Shown here: positions 26,511 to 34,828 of the stretch, one piece after another
Position numbering within the stretch: position 1 is the first letter of the stretch
Layout: the number at the start of each line of letters is the position of its first letter
Assembly (NCBI RefSeq): GCF_023101145.1
Contig: NZ_CP073714.1
Coordinates: forward strand, 5,208,001-5,272,000
DNA length: 64,000 nt
Direction: 5' to 3'
From: Paenibacillus pabuli
GTDB taxonomy: Bacteria; Bacillota; Bacilli; Paenibacillales; Paenibacillaceae
Program-made: the position numbers and the translations under genes
Notes under the pieces: model-generated
The model's database searches: none
Told to the model about the DNA's origin: nothing
The model's input: the letters and a program-made list of their open reading frames with translations, nothing else

Positions 26511-28235
26511 TTAATCTTCAATGGTCGACAGATCGCCTGTTGGCAGATCCAGCTCCCAAGCTTTTAACACACGGCGCATAATTTTGCCGGAGCGAGTCTT
26601 GGGCAGTTTATCCTTGAACTCAATCTCACGCGGAGCGGCGTGAGCAGATAAGCCCTCTTTTACAAATCGATAGATCTCCTCCTTCAGCTCCGGTGTCGGC
26701 TCATACCCCTCACGCAGTGCCACAAAGGCCTTGATGATCTCTCCGCGAGTTACATCCGGTTTGCCGATAACGCCTGCCTCTGCTACCGCAGGGTGCTCTA
26801 CGAGCTTGCTCTCCACCTCAAAGGGCCCAATGCGTTCACCGGAAGAGTTAATGACATCATCGATCCGGCCCTGAAACCAAAAGTAGCCATCTTCGTCCAT
26901 ATAAGCAGAATCACCGGATACATACCAGCCAGAAAGGCGGAAGTACTCCTCGTATTTGGCCGGGTTATTCCAGATCTTCGCCATCATGGACGGCCAGGAA
27001 GTACGAATAGCCAGGTTCCCCATACTGTATGGCGGCAGTTCCTGTCCTCGATCGTCAATAATGGCTGCTTCAATCCCCGGTAACGGACGTCCCATGGAAC
27101 CCGGCTTAATTGGCATGCCCGGGTAGTTACAGATTAATTGTCCACCCGTCTCCGTCATCCACCAAGTATCATGAATTCGCTGTCCATAGGCTTTCCAGCC
27201 CCAACGCACCACCTCGGGGTTAAGTGGCTCACCGACAGACATGACGTGACGGAGACTGCTCAGATCATGCTTGGCAATGGTCTCTTCACCCGCTCCCATC
27301 AACATGCGAAAAGCCGTCGGCGCACTGTACCATACGCTGACTTTGTTTTTCTCAATGGTGCTGTACCAGTCTTGCGGACTGAAACGTCCCCCGCGAATAA
27401 CGTTGGTCACCCCATTCAACCACGGTGCAAAAATACCGTACGAGGTACCTGTTACCCAGCCTGGATCGGCTGTGCACCAGTATACGTCATCCTCACGCAG
27501 ATCAAGTACAACCTTGCCGGTGTAATAATGCTGAATCATCGCATTCTGCACATGATATACACCTTTTGGTTTGCCTGTAGAGCCGGAAGTATAGTGAATC
27601 AGCAGACCATCTTCACGAGTCAGCCACTCCACTTCCATATCATCCGAAGCCGCAGACATCTCTGCATCAAAGTCGATAAGACCTTCTTCCGTCTGCGGAC
27701 CTCCACCTACCACAAAAATATGCTTCAGTTCAGGCAATTCCGAACGTTTAATCCGTCCAAGTAATTGAGGGGTCGTTACTAGTGCCACGGCGCCGCTATC
27801 CTCAAGCCGGTCCTTCACGGCAGTTTCCATGAAGGCTTCAAATAGCGGACCTGCAATAGCTCCAACCTTCAATATGCCCAAGAGACTAAAATAGAGCTCA
27901 GGACTCCGTGGCATGAAAATAAACACCCGATCCCCTTTGGCTATGCCATATTTGCGCAGAACGTTACCGAAGCGACTCGATTGCTCGCTCAAATCAGCAA
28001 ACGTATATGCCTCTTCACGTGAAGCATCACTATATAATAATGCCGTCCTTCCGCCTCTTCCTTCCAGCACATGACGATCTATCGCTTCATGTGCCATGTT
28101 GACTTTCCCGCTGGCGTGCCACGTAAAGTGCCTTTCAACCGATTCCCAATCAAACCGGCTTCGGGCCTCCGTGTAATCGCCCAGATTAGATTCAGACACA
28201 ACCGTTTGCAGCATCTCACCATGTGCTTGACTCAT
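26511..28235 (-). CDS. acsA: Acetyl-CoA synthetase AcsA
   Basis: 574-aa AMP-forming acetate-CoA ligase that lets cells use acetate. ANL-superfamily motifs are clear: YTSGSTGKPKG (about 215-225), the core WWMTETGG, YVSGDSAYMDEDGYFWFQGR, and the C-terminal PKTRSGKIMRR, whose Lys is the site acetylated by AcuA in B. subtilis. Length matches Bacillus AcsA. It is divergent from acuA, and a consensus cre site lies 81 bases upstream of its start, so CcpA repression in glucose is expected. It has its own terminator. Confidence 0.96.
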   Translation of the reverse strand: MSQAHGEMLQTVVSESNLGDYTEARSRFDWESVERHFTWHASGKVNMAHEAIDRHVLEGRGGRTALLYSDASREEAYTFADLSEQSSRFGNVLRKYGIAKGDRVFIFMPRSPELYFSLLGILKVGAIAGPLFEAFMETAVKDRLEDSGAVALVTTPQLLGRIKRSELPELKHIFVVGGGPQTEEGLIDFDAEMSAASDDMEVEWLTREDGLLIHYTSGSTGKPKGVYHVQNAMIQHYYTGKVVLDLREDDVYWCTADPGWVTGTSYGIFAPWLNGVTNVIRGGRFSPQDWYSTIEKNKVSVWYSAPTAFRMLMGAGEETIAKHDLSSLRHVMSVGEPLNPEVVRWGWKAYGQRIHDTWWMTETGGQLICNYPGMPIKPGSMGRPLPGIEAAIIDDRGQELPPYSMGNLAIRTSWPSMMAKIWNNPAKYEEYFRLSGWYVSGDSAYMDEDGYFWFQGRIDDVINSSGERIGPFEVESKLVEHPAVAEAGVIGKPDVTRGEIIKAFVALREGYEPTPELKEEIYRFVKEGLSAHAAPREIEFKDKLPKTRSGKIMRRVLKAWELDLPTGDLSTIED

Positions 28236-28315
28236 GCTTGCCAGCCTCCTTCAACTCGACATTTCGATTCCCATTATGGGTCACTTCTGATTGCCTTTGT
28301 GTTGACTGAACTTCC

Positions 28316-28330
28316 AGTTAGCGCTTACAT
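28316..28330 (-). promoter_or_regulatory. CcpA-binding cre site between acsA and acuA
   Basis: Read on the minus strand, ATGTAAGCGCTAACT matches the consensus WTGNAANCGNWNNCW at every specified position. It lies 81 bases upstream of acsA and 177 upstream of acuA. The ccpA gene itself is 2 kb away. In B. subtilis acsA and the acu operon are CcpA targets. Confidence 0.88.
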
Positions 28331-28506
28331 TAGTAGAGAGAACTTCTCATCATGTACTTGCCAGGCCAAACCGATGAACCCAAACTGCAGTTGATTTGTG
28401 AACATTTTTTGTCTACGCAATTATAGCAAATCTTTTCAATCATCGTCTATGGCTTTTCAAATTTTTGGTTTTTTGCTATAAGTAGGGGGAGAGAGGAGCA
28501 TGAACT

Positions 28507-29139
28507 ATGGAGCATATCAAGGAGCATCATATGCGTTCCATCTTCAAGTCCGGCCACCGAATCATCATTGAGGGACCCGTTCAGGCCGAGAAGATTAAGC
28601 AGCTTGAATTTCATACCGATCTGGATGCCTTCAGGCGCCCTTCGGAACAACAGGAGGCATTGGCCGAAATTGCGGCATTGCCTGAAGGTCGAATCATCAT
28701 TGCACGGGAAAATGAGACCATCGTCGGTTATGTGACTTTCCATTATGCCGATGAATGCGAGCGTTGGTCGGAAGGCAATATGACCGATCTAATTGAGCTT
28801 GGTGCCATTGAGGTTGCAGATGCCTATCGATCGCTGGGGATTGGACGGGAAATGCTGCTCACTGCGTTTGAAAATAAACAGATGGAAAGATATATCGTAT
28901 TTACAACGGAATATTACTGGCATTGGGATCTGAAGGGCAGCGCCCTCTCCGTATGGGATTACCGCAAGATGATGGAAAAATTGATGCAAACCGTAGACAT
29001 GACCTGGTACGCCACCGACGATCCCGAGATTTGTTCACATCCGGCCAACTGCCTCATGGTCCGCATCGGCAGCCAGGTTCCCCTTGAGTCGGAGGAACAG
29101 TTCGACCGCGTGCGATTCCGCCATCGATTTATGTACTAA
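28507..29139 (+). CDS. acuA: Protein acetyltransferase AcuA
   Basis: 210-aa GNAT enzyme that acetylates the catalytic Lys of AcsA and so shuts it off; in B. subtilis AcuC removes the group. It has the AcuA N-terminal region (HRIIIEGPVQAEKIKQLEFH), a GNAT acetyl-CoA loop (VADAYRSLGIGREML) and the family segment TEYYWHWDLKGSALSVWDYRKMM. GAGAGGAG lies 8 bases before the ATG. acuB and acuC do not follow; instead a large terminator ends the transcript, so the deacetylase must be elsewhere or be a sirtuin. Confidence 0.94.
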   Translation: MEHIKEHHMRSIFKSGHRIIIEGPVQAEKIKQLEFHTDLDAFRRPSEQQEALAEIAALPEGRIIIARENETIVGYVTFHYADECERWSEGNMTDLIELGAIEVADAYRSLGIGREMLLTAFENKQMERYIVFTTEYYWHWDLKGSALSVWDYRKMMEKLMQTVDMTWYATDDPEICSHPANCLMVRIGSQVPLESEEQFDRVRFRHRFMY

Positions 29140-29178
29140 TCACGAATTCACATGGATGTTTTCCGAATACGTATACAT

Positions 29179-29243
29179 AGAAAAACCGCTCTTCGTAAAC
29201 AGGTTCATCATGAATGATCTGTTACGAAATAAGCGGTTTTTTG
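29179..29243 (+). terminator. Terminator of acuA
   Basis: A long hairpin with outer stem AAAAACCGCT / AGCGGTTTTT, inner pairing TTCGTAACAG-type arms, and TTTTTTG at the end. A-rich left flank may serve the opposite strand too. Confidence 0.92.
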
Positions 29244-29291
29244 TTGGCTTGTTAGCCTTTATGATGCTCAATATGCGTAAACCTTATCGGG

Positions 29292-29987
29292 TTACATATG
29301 TTCCAGCATATGTTCCACAATCCGGTGAGAACGCTGCGAAGATTCCACCGTAAACTCGGCAAAATTCACATGTGCTGAACCATCCGCTTTGTCAGACATG
29401 GCGCGAAGGACAACGAACGGAACTCGATTCATGAAGCTCACTTGCGCTACGGCAGCTCCCTCCATCTCAGCACATGCCCCATCCATTTTGGTATACAGCA
29501 TGTTCACCGTATCCTTGTCCGCAATGAATTGATCTCCTGACAACACTTTGCCGATCAGATAGTTCGCTCCCTGCGCTTTGCAGGCTTCTTCAGCTAATGC
29601 GATCAGTGCCGCTTCAGCCGGGAAAGCGGACGTCTCCTGGTAAGGGATAACCCCGCGCTCAAATCCAAGTGGGGTCACATCCATATCATGCTGTACACAC
29701 ACTGACGAGATGACCATATCCCCAATATTCAACTCGGGATGAACTGCACCCGCAACACCTGTGAAAATAATACGGTTGACCTGAAAACGATCAATTAAAA
29801 TCTGTGTCGTCACTGCCGCATTCACTTTACCCACACCTGATTTGCAGACCACAATCTGCTTACCCAGCCACTCGCCAGCAACATAGGTAATACCGGTTTG
29901 TTTTACAGTCTCCAGTTGCTTCATGCCAGCCAATAGAAGTTCTACTTCCTCATCCATTGCACCAATGATACCGATCGTTTCACGCAT
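29292..29987 (-). CDS. mtnN: 5'-methylthioadenosine/S-adenosylhomocysteine nucleosidase
   Basis: 231-aa nucleosidase that cleaves MTA and SAH to adenine plus the thioribose, feeding methionine salvage and the LuxS pathway. Typical residues: MRETIGIIGAMDEEVELL, IIFTGVAGAVHPELNIGDMVIS, GDQFIAD, EMEGAAVAQV (catalytic Glu region) and the terminal RAMSDKAD with the catalytic Asp. GGAGG is 7 bases upstream. It is downstream of ccpA, but the ccpA terminator lies between. Confidence 0.96.
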   Translation of the reverse strand: MRETIGIIGAMDEEVELLLAGMKQLETVKQTGITYVAGEWLGKQIVVCKSGVGKVNAAVTTQILIDRFQVNRIIFTGVAGAVHPELNIGDMVISSVCVQHDMDVTPLGFERGVIPYQETSAFPAEAALIALAEEACKAQGANYLIGKVLSGDQFIADKDTVNMLYTKMDGACAEMEGAAVAQVSFMNRVPFVVLRAMSDKADGSAHVNFAEFTVESSQRSHRIVEHMLEHM

Positions 29988-30080
29988 ATTCTGACCTCCT
30001 ATATAACATTCTGCATGTTAACACTGGACTCATTGCCCTCAAAGTATGTTTTTCCGTTTACGTTTTAAGCCCCATTCAGC

Positions 30081-30107
30081 AACAAAAGCTCCGTTTCCGG
30101 AGCTTCC
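30081..30107 (-). terminator. Terminator of ccpA
   Basis: Minus-strand stem AAGCTCCG / CGGAGCTT with a GAAA-type loop, followed by TTGTT. Confidence 0.85.
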
Positions 30108-30163
30108 GTAATTTCACTATGTAGAGAGAATGTCTTCTCCCTTTCTTATGCCAACGTTCAAAT

Positions 30164-31177
30164 TTAAACAACGTCCGCGTGGCTTACAGACAGACGAAGA
30201 ATTGTTTCATGCGGCAGAATAACACGTGGGTTCTCCACATTTTCCTTCTTCATCAGCTTGGTCAGCAAACGCATCGCTACAGCGCCCAGGTCATACATCG
30301 GTTGAGCTACAGTAGTCAACTGAGGACGAACCATGGAAGCCATACGAATGTTATCCACGCTAATGATGGAGAAGTCATCCGGTACTTTCAGACCTTCATC
30401 CTGAATGCTGTGAATAGCACCAATGGCCATCTCATCGGTTGCAGCGAAGATTGCTGATGGTTTTTTCTTCAATCCGAGGAAATACTTCATCGCTTCCACA
30501 CCGGATTCATAACGATAGTTACCAATGCGTACGAGATCCTCCTGATATTCCATACCTGCTGCTTCAAGCGCTTTCTTGTACCCTTGGAAACGAGCATAAC
30601 CGTTGGCAGGATCTTGCAGGGTACCACTGATCATGGCAATTTCCTTATGTCCATGACGGATCAACGTATTTACAGCGTCAAATGCCGCTGCTTCATGATC
30701 GATATCTACAGAAGGGTATGTGCCCTTCTCGTCACTTGTTGCACAGAGAACAATCGGCACAGCCGCTGATTGGAACGCTTGAATATGCTCGTCCGTCACC
30801 GTTCCACCCATGAAGAGCAGACCGTCCACCTGTTTCTCCAGCAACGTGTTAATTACACGAATTTCTTTTTCTTTCTTTTTATCCGCGTTACACAAAATAA
30901 TGTTGTAGTGATACATATTGGCAATATCTTCAATTCCGCGAGCAATCTCTGCAAAGGTTGAGTTCGAAATGTCCGGAATAACGACCCCGACCGTGGTTGT
31001 CTTCTTGCTCGCCAGACCTCTGGCTACCGCATTCGGACGATATCCCAACCGATCAATAGCTTCATATACTTTTTTGCGTGTCTGTGGCTTAACATTAGGG
31101 TTATTATTAACAACCCGTGATACCGTTGCCATAGAGACACCGGCTTCACGTGCCACATCATAAATGGTTACCGTCAC
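30164..31177 (-). CDS. ccpA: Catabolite control protein A
   Basis: 337-aa LacI/GalR-family regulator that binds cre sites with HPr-Ser46-P (or Crh-P) and governs carbon catabolite repression. The HTH reads ITIYDVAREAGVSMATVSRVVN-like (TIYDVAREAGVSMATVSRVV), followed by the hinge RPNAVARGLASKKTTTVGVV, and the effector domain closely parallels B. subtilis CcpA. A GTG at 31177 is preferred over ATG 31192: GGAGAG lies 7-8 bases upstream of the GTG, and the resulting MTVTIYDVAREAG matches the known N-terminus. ytxJ lies upstream in the same direction, as in Bacillus. Confidence 0.95.
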   Translation of the reverse strand: MTVTIYDVAREAGVSMATVSRVVNNNPNVKPQTRKKVYEAIDRLGYRPNAVARGLASKKTTTVGVVIPDISNSTFAEIARGIEDIANMYHYNIILCNADKKKEKEIRVINTLLEKQVDGLLFMGGTVTDEHIQAFQSAAVPIVLCATSDEKGTYPSVDIDHEAAAFDAVNTLIRHGHKEIAMISGTLQDPANGYARFQGYKKALEAAGMEYQEDLVRIGNYRYESGVEAMKYFLGLKKKPSAIFAATDEMAIGAIHSIQDEGLKVPDDFSIISVDNIRMASMVRPQLTTVAQPMYDLGAVAMRLLTKLMKKENVENPRVILPHETILRLSVSHADVV

Positions 31178-31269
31178 AGTACTTCTCTCCATTACCAGTA
31201 AATTTTCATTCCATTTTCATTAAGATTTATATTACGACAAATTTATGCATTAATCAATTAAAATAGGCT

Positions 31270-31617
31270 TTAGGACTCACGCAGTGCTTTCGTGATTGTG
31301 GTTGAAGTAATATCCGAGTGGGAAGTATGCCATACAGGAATTCCCTTTTTGACTAGAATCGCCTGCGGAGATTCATGCTTAACACCCAGCTTGTCCGCTG
31401 CTTCGTTGGACACAGGGCGGTCTTCCACTACATAGATGATACCGTATTTCACTTGTTCATTTGGACTATTTTGCAAATAATCGTTCATCTCCTGATAAGC
31501 GTTCGCGCTGATCGGGCAGCGTGTACTGTGCTTAAACAGAAGCAAAGGTTGATCCTCGGTAGCCTCCACTGCGGAGTTTAGCTGTTCAATACTTGTCATT
31601 TTAGTCATGTCAGCCAT
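31270..31617 (-). CDS. ytxJ: Bacillithiol system redox-active protein YtxJ
   Basis: 115-aa thioredoxin-fold protein of the YtxJ (monothiol bacilliredoxin-like) family. FKHSTRCPISANAYQEM carries the single active-site Cys (RCPIS), and the cis-Pro region HESPQAILVKKG follows. Family members are proposed to remove bacillithiol from proteins. ATG 31617 is chosen, with AAAGGGGG about 11 bases upstream; the longer open frame overlaps the neighbour. It is 92 bases upstream of ccpA and probably shares its transcript. Confidence 0.92.
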   Translation of the reverse strand: MADMTKMTSIEQLNSAVEATEDQPLLLFKHSTRCPISANAYQEMNDYLQNSPNEQVKYGIIYVVEDRPVSNEAADKLGVKHESPQAILVKKGIPVWHTSHSDITSTTITKALRES

Positions 31618-31739
31618 TTGATATACATCCCCCTTTACCAGGATTACCGCTATGTTGAGCGTTTTCACTCTACGATATCTTAACAAAAAGCGGGCGAAAA
31701 AGCCAATTTTCATGAAAACAAGCATTTTGCACGTCAAAA

Positions 31740-32189
31740 TTAGACAGCATTCGAGAAATGCGCCTGCCATACAAAGCCGGATAATTGACCTAATCTGCGC
31801 TGTGTTGACTCGATCCATTCTTCATCATTAGACTTTTGGGCGTAACCCATAATATCCAGCAGCAGGTTAATTCTCTCCTCCACAGCATGCTGCATCCGAT
31901 GTTCCATCTCATGATCCGGAGCATCCGGCCAGGCCAGCAGCTGTTCATGAAAGAGGTCCGCAAGTTCATTCCGCTCTCCAAACGATACATCCTGTTTCAC
32001 AGGCTGTTCGCCGAGTGTGCTGATGCACTCTTTCAAATCCGGCTTGACCGGCTGAAGCACTTCATAGGAAACGCAGTCTGTACAAGCAAATACAGGTACG
32101 TTACGAATCTCCACCTTTTTGGCATATACTACCGTTCTTAATTCCAATTCCATTACATGTCCGCATCTGCACGTCTTACGCACAGCCAT
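31740..32189 (-). CDS. YgiT-type zinc-finger domain protein
   Basis: 149-aa protein whose N-terminus resembles the YgiT-type zinc finger: CRCG near residue 7, then RTVVYAKKVEIRNVPVFACTDC, giving two Cys pairs for a Zn site. The C-terminal half is helical and acidic (LLDIMGYAQKSNDEEWIEST) and unrecognised. The SD-like GAGGTGAT abuts ATG 32189, so the GTG at 32183 (8 bases from GAGG) is an equally good start. It is upstream of ytxJ-ccpA in the same direction. No toxin partner is adjacent, unlike mqsA-type loci. Confidence 0.72.
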   Translation of the reverse strand: MAVRKTCRCGHVMELELRTVVYAKKVEIRNVPVFACTDCVSYEVLQPVKPDLKECISTLGEQPVKQDVSFGERNELADLFHEQLLAWPDAPDHEMEHRMQHAVEERINLLLDIMGYAQKSNDEEWIESTQRRLGQLSGFVWQAHFSNAV

Positions 32190-32427
32190 CACCTCATTCG
32201 TTCTATACTCTTGTATAGATACCATTCGACCTATTTCCGCTCAAATCCTGCTATAAACCATAGGTTGAACAAATTACCACTGTCTCCAGATGAAGGTTGT
32301 CGAATGCTTGCGTTCATTAAGTTGTAATCGCTTCCCCAAAGGCAAGATTGCATGACGATGAAGTCACAATGAGAATCTGTTACAATAAAGACGCTATGTG
32401 CTAATTACCGCCAAAGGAGAGATGATG

Positions 32428-32952
32428 ATGAGATTAACTGGCAAAAGAGTCATCGCCCTGGTCGATGAAGAATTCGAAGATCTGGAACTGTGGTACCCGG
32501 TGCATCGTGTCCGAGAAGAAGGCGCTGAGGTGCATCTCGCTGGAGAGAAAAAAGGAAAAATCTACATCGGTAAATATGGTGTTCCCGCCGAAGCGGAATA
32601 CAGTTTCGATGAACTGGATAGTTCACAATATGATGGTATTCTTGTACCCGGGGGCTGGGCACCGGACAAGCTTCGACGTTATCCCAAAGTTCTTGAGCTC
32701 GTCAAGGAAATGCATGCGGATCAGAAACCCATTGGACAGATTTGTCACGCAGGCTGGGTACTGATATCCGCCAAAATACTGGATGGAGTTACGGTCACAT
32801 CTACACCGGGTATTCGGGATGATATGGAGAATGCGGGAGCCATCTGGAAAGATGAAGCCGTTGTTGTGGATGGACACATCATTTCAGCTCGTCGTCCACC
32901 TGACCTTCCGCCGTATGGAAAAGCATTTTGCGATGCACTTGCTGAAAAATAA
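32428..32952 (+). CDS. DJ-1/PfpI family protein (type 1 glutamine amidotransferase-like)
   Basis: 174-aa PfpI/YhbO-type protein; members are deglycases or chaperone-like stress proteins. Catalytic features: the acidic VDEEFEDLELWYPV near the N-terminus and the nucleophile elbow GQICHAGWVLISA with Cys. The start ATG 32428 (MRLTGKR) has GGAG 8 bases upstream, following two other in-frame ATGs. It is single, with a terminator. Confidence 0.92.
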   Translation: MRLTGKRVIALVDEEFEDLELWYPVHRVREEGAEVHLAGEKKGKIYIGKYGVPAEAEYSFDELDSSQYDGILVPGGWAPDKLRRYPKVLELVKEMHADQKPIGQICHAGWVLISAKILDGVTVTSTPGIRDDMENAGAIWKDEAVVVDGHIISARRPPDLPPYGKAFCDALAEK

Positions 32953-32955
32953 ATC

Positions 32956-32987
32956 AAAGCCCCGTGCCATATAGCGCGGGGCTTTGT
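32956..32987 (+). terminator. Terminator of the DJ-1/PfpI gene
   Basis: AAAGCCCCGTG...CGCGGGGCTTT hairpin, followed by a weak T tail. Confidence 0.85.
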
Positions 32988-33067
32988 CATGAAAATAAGA
33001 CTATTTTTCAAAATTGTACAAAAGTTAATATTTTCATTTAAAGGTATTATTTTGAAATTGAACCTAC

Positions 33068-34828
33068 TCAAGATGCATTCGATCCACTCTGTTCATCCGG
33101 ACTGCCCATTGAATCATTGAAAACCTGCAGACGCTGTTCGATCTCTGCACTTGTCCTCATGGTAAAGCAATCATGGGCCACCTCTTTGGCAGCAGCAGCC
33201 GTCGTATTCAATATCCTGTGCTTCACACGCAGCAAGGATTGTGGAGACATACTCAAGTTGCTTATCCCCAGTTCAAGCCATAGCGGAACCGAGCGCTCGT
33301 CCCCGGCCATCTCCCCGCATACACTGACATCGATCCCTGCCGTATGAGCCGCATCCACGGTCGCACGCAGCATGCGCAGTACTGCAGGATGATACGGGTG
33401 GTACATGTGGGCAATTTGTTCATTCATTCGGTCTACAGCCAGTACATATTGAACCAGATCATTTGTACCGATACTGAAGAAATCAGCTTCTTCGGCAAGC
33501 AGATCGGCTATCATCACCGCTGCCGGAACCTCAATCATGATGCCCACCTGAATGTGCGGATCGTACGGCAATTCGCGCTCGTCCAGATCAGACATCGCTT
33601 CACGCAGAATTTCATTGGCCTCCTGAAGTTCTTCTACCGAAGAGATCATTGGGTACATAATCTTGACATTACCTGCAGCACTTGCCCGCAGAATGGCTGT
33701 AAGCTGTGTTTTGAACAGATCTTTGCGGTCCAGACTGATCCGAATCGCACGATATCCCAAGAACGGATTATCTTCTTCCGGAAGTTCGAAATAGTCGAGC
33801 TGCTTGTCACCACCAATATCCAGCGTACGAATAACTACAGACTGACCAGTAGTCTTCTCTGCAACAAGACGATAGACCTCATACTGTTCCTGCTCACCCG
33901 GGAACGTAGCCCGGTCCATGTACAGGAACTCTGTCCGGAACAGCCCCACGCCCTTCGCCCCATGTTTCAGCGCCATATCCAGCTCCTTGACGGAACTGAT
34001 GTTAGAAGCCAGATGCAGAACGGAGCCGTCTTTGGTAACGGCATCCACCGTAGCAAGCACCTGCAACTGTTCTTTTTTCTTCAATTGTTTGCTACGAATC
34101 ATCGTGTAACGCTCAATCGTCTTGCGGTCCGGCTCTGTAAATACGATGCCATTATCTCCGTCGACAACGAGCATATCCCCAGTCTCTACCGGCATGCCAA
34201 GACTCGCTTCCAAACCGGAAACGAGGGGAATACCAAGGGCCCGGGCCATAATAGCAGAGTGAGACGTTTTGCCTCCGATAAGGGTCACGATGCCCAGTAC
34301 ATGGCTTGGATTCAAATGCGCCAGTTGAGAGGGAGACAGCTCTTTAGCCACAAGGATATAAGGCTGTGTGTCTGATGGAAGTGTAATTTCCGGTGCTCCC
34401 AGCAAATGTTTTAACAAACGGTTGCCCACGTCCTTGATGTCTATGGCCCGCTCCTTCATGTATTCATCATCAAGCAGATCAAACATGGTGACAAAATGAT
34501 CAATTGCTTCTTTGACGGCTACTTCTGCCGCCTTGTACTGCCGTTCAATAATACCGCGGATTTCGTTCATGAATACTGGATCTTCCAGAATGGCCAGATG
34601 CGCATCAAAGATACTGGACTCCTCAGGACCAACCACTTCCTTGAACTCATTCTTGATATATTCAATCTCATCCTTCGATGTCCGTATGCCCTCGTACAGT
34701 CGTTCGAACTCTTGGGCCAGATCCACCGAATCCATCTTCTGATCCGGCAGATCCCATTCCCAACTGGGCAGGACAAATGCTTTGCCGATGGCTATGCCTG
34801 CAGCGCCGTTGATGCCTTGTATCTTCAT
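33068..34828 (-). CDS. ptsI: PTS enzyme I (phosphoenolpyruvate-protein phosphotransferase)
   Basis: 586-aa enzyme I, which passes phosphate from PEP to HPr. The phospho-His signature is GGKTSHSAIMAR (about residue 190), the PEP-binding domain shows GLFRTEFLYMDR, EVPAAVMIADLL and the catalytic Cys in VSVCGEMAGD. The ATG overlaps the stop of the IICBA gene (ATGA), so translation is coupled. No HPr gene is adjacent; the only HPr-like gene in the window lacks the acceptor His. Pairing with a sugar-specific permease rather than ptsH is unusual and hints at a second enzyme I. Confidence 0.96.
   Translation of the reverse strand: MKIQGINGAAGIAIGKAFVLPSWEWDLPDQKMDSVDLAQEFERLYEGIRTSKDEIEYIKNEFKEVVGPEESSIFDAHLAILEDPVFMNEIRGIIERQYKAAEVAVKEAIDHFVTMFDLLDDEYMKERAIDIKDVGNRLLKHLLGAPEITLPSDTQPYILVAKELSPSQLAHLNPSHVLGIVTLIGGKTSHSAIMARALGIPLVSGLEASLGMPVETGDMLVVDGDNGIVFTEPDRKTIERYTMIRSKQLKKKEQLQVLATVDAVTKDGSVLHLASNISSVKELDMALKHGAKGVGLFRTEFLYMDRATFPGEQEQYEVYRLVAEKTTGQSVVIRTLDIGGDKQLDYFELPEEDNPFLGYRAIRISLDRKDLFKTQLTAILRASAAGNVKIMYPMISSVEELQEANEILREAMSDLDERELPYDPHIQVGIMIEVPAAVMIADLLAEEADFFSIGTNDLVQYVLAVDRMNEQIAHMYHPYHPAVLRMLRATVDAAHTAGIDVSVCGEMAGDERSVPLWLELGISNLSMSPQSLLRVKHRILNTTAAAAKEVAHDCFTMRTSAEIEQRLQVFNDSMGSPDEQSGSNAS

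Noticed and set aside
33344..34375. A 343-codon open frame opposite ptsI
   Set aside because: It is antisense to a well-conserved gene, with low-complexity His/Arg-rich content and no SD.
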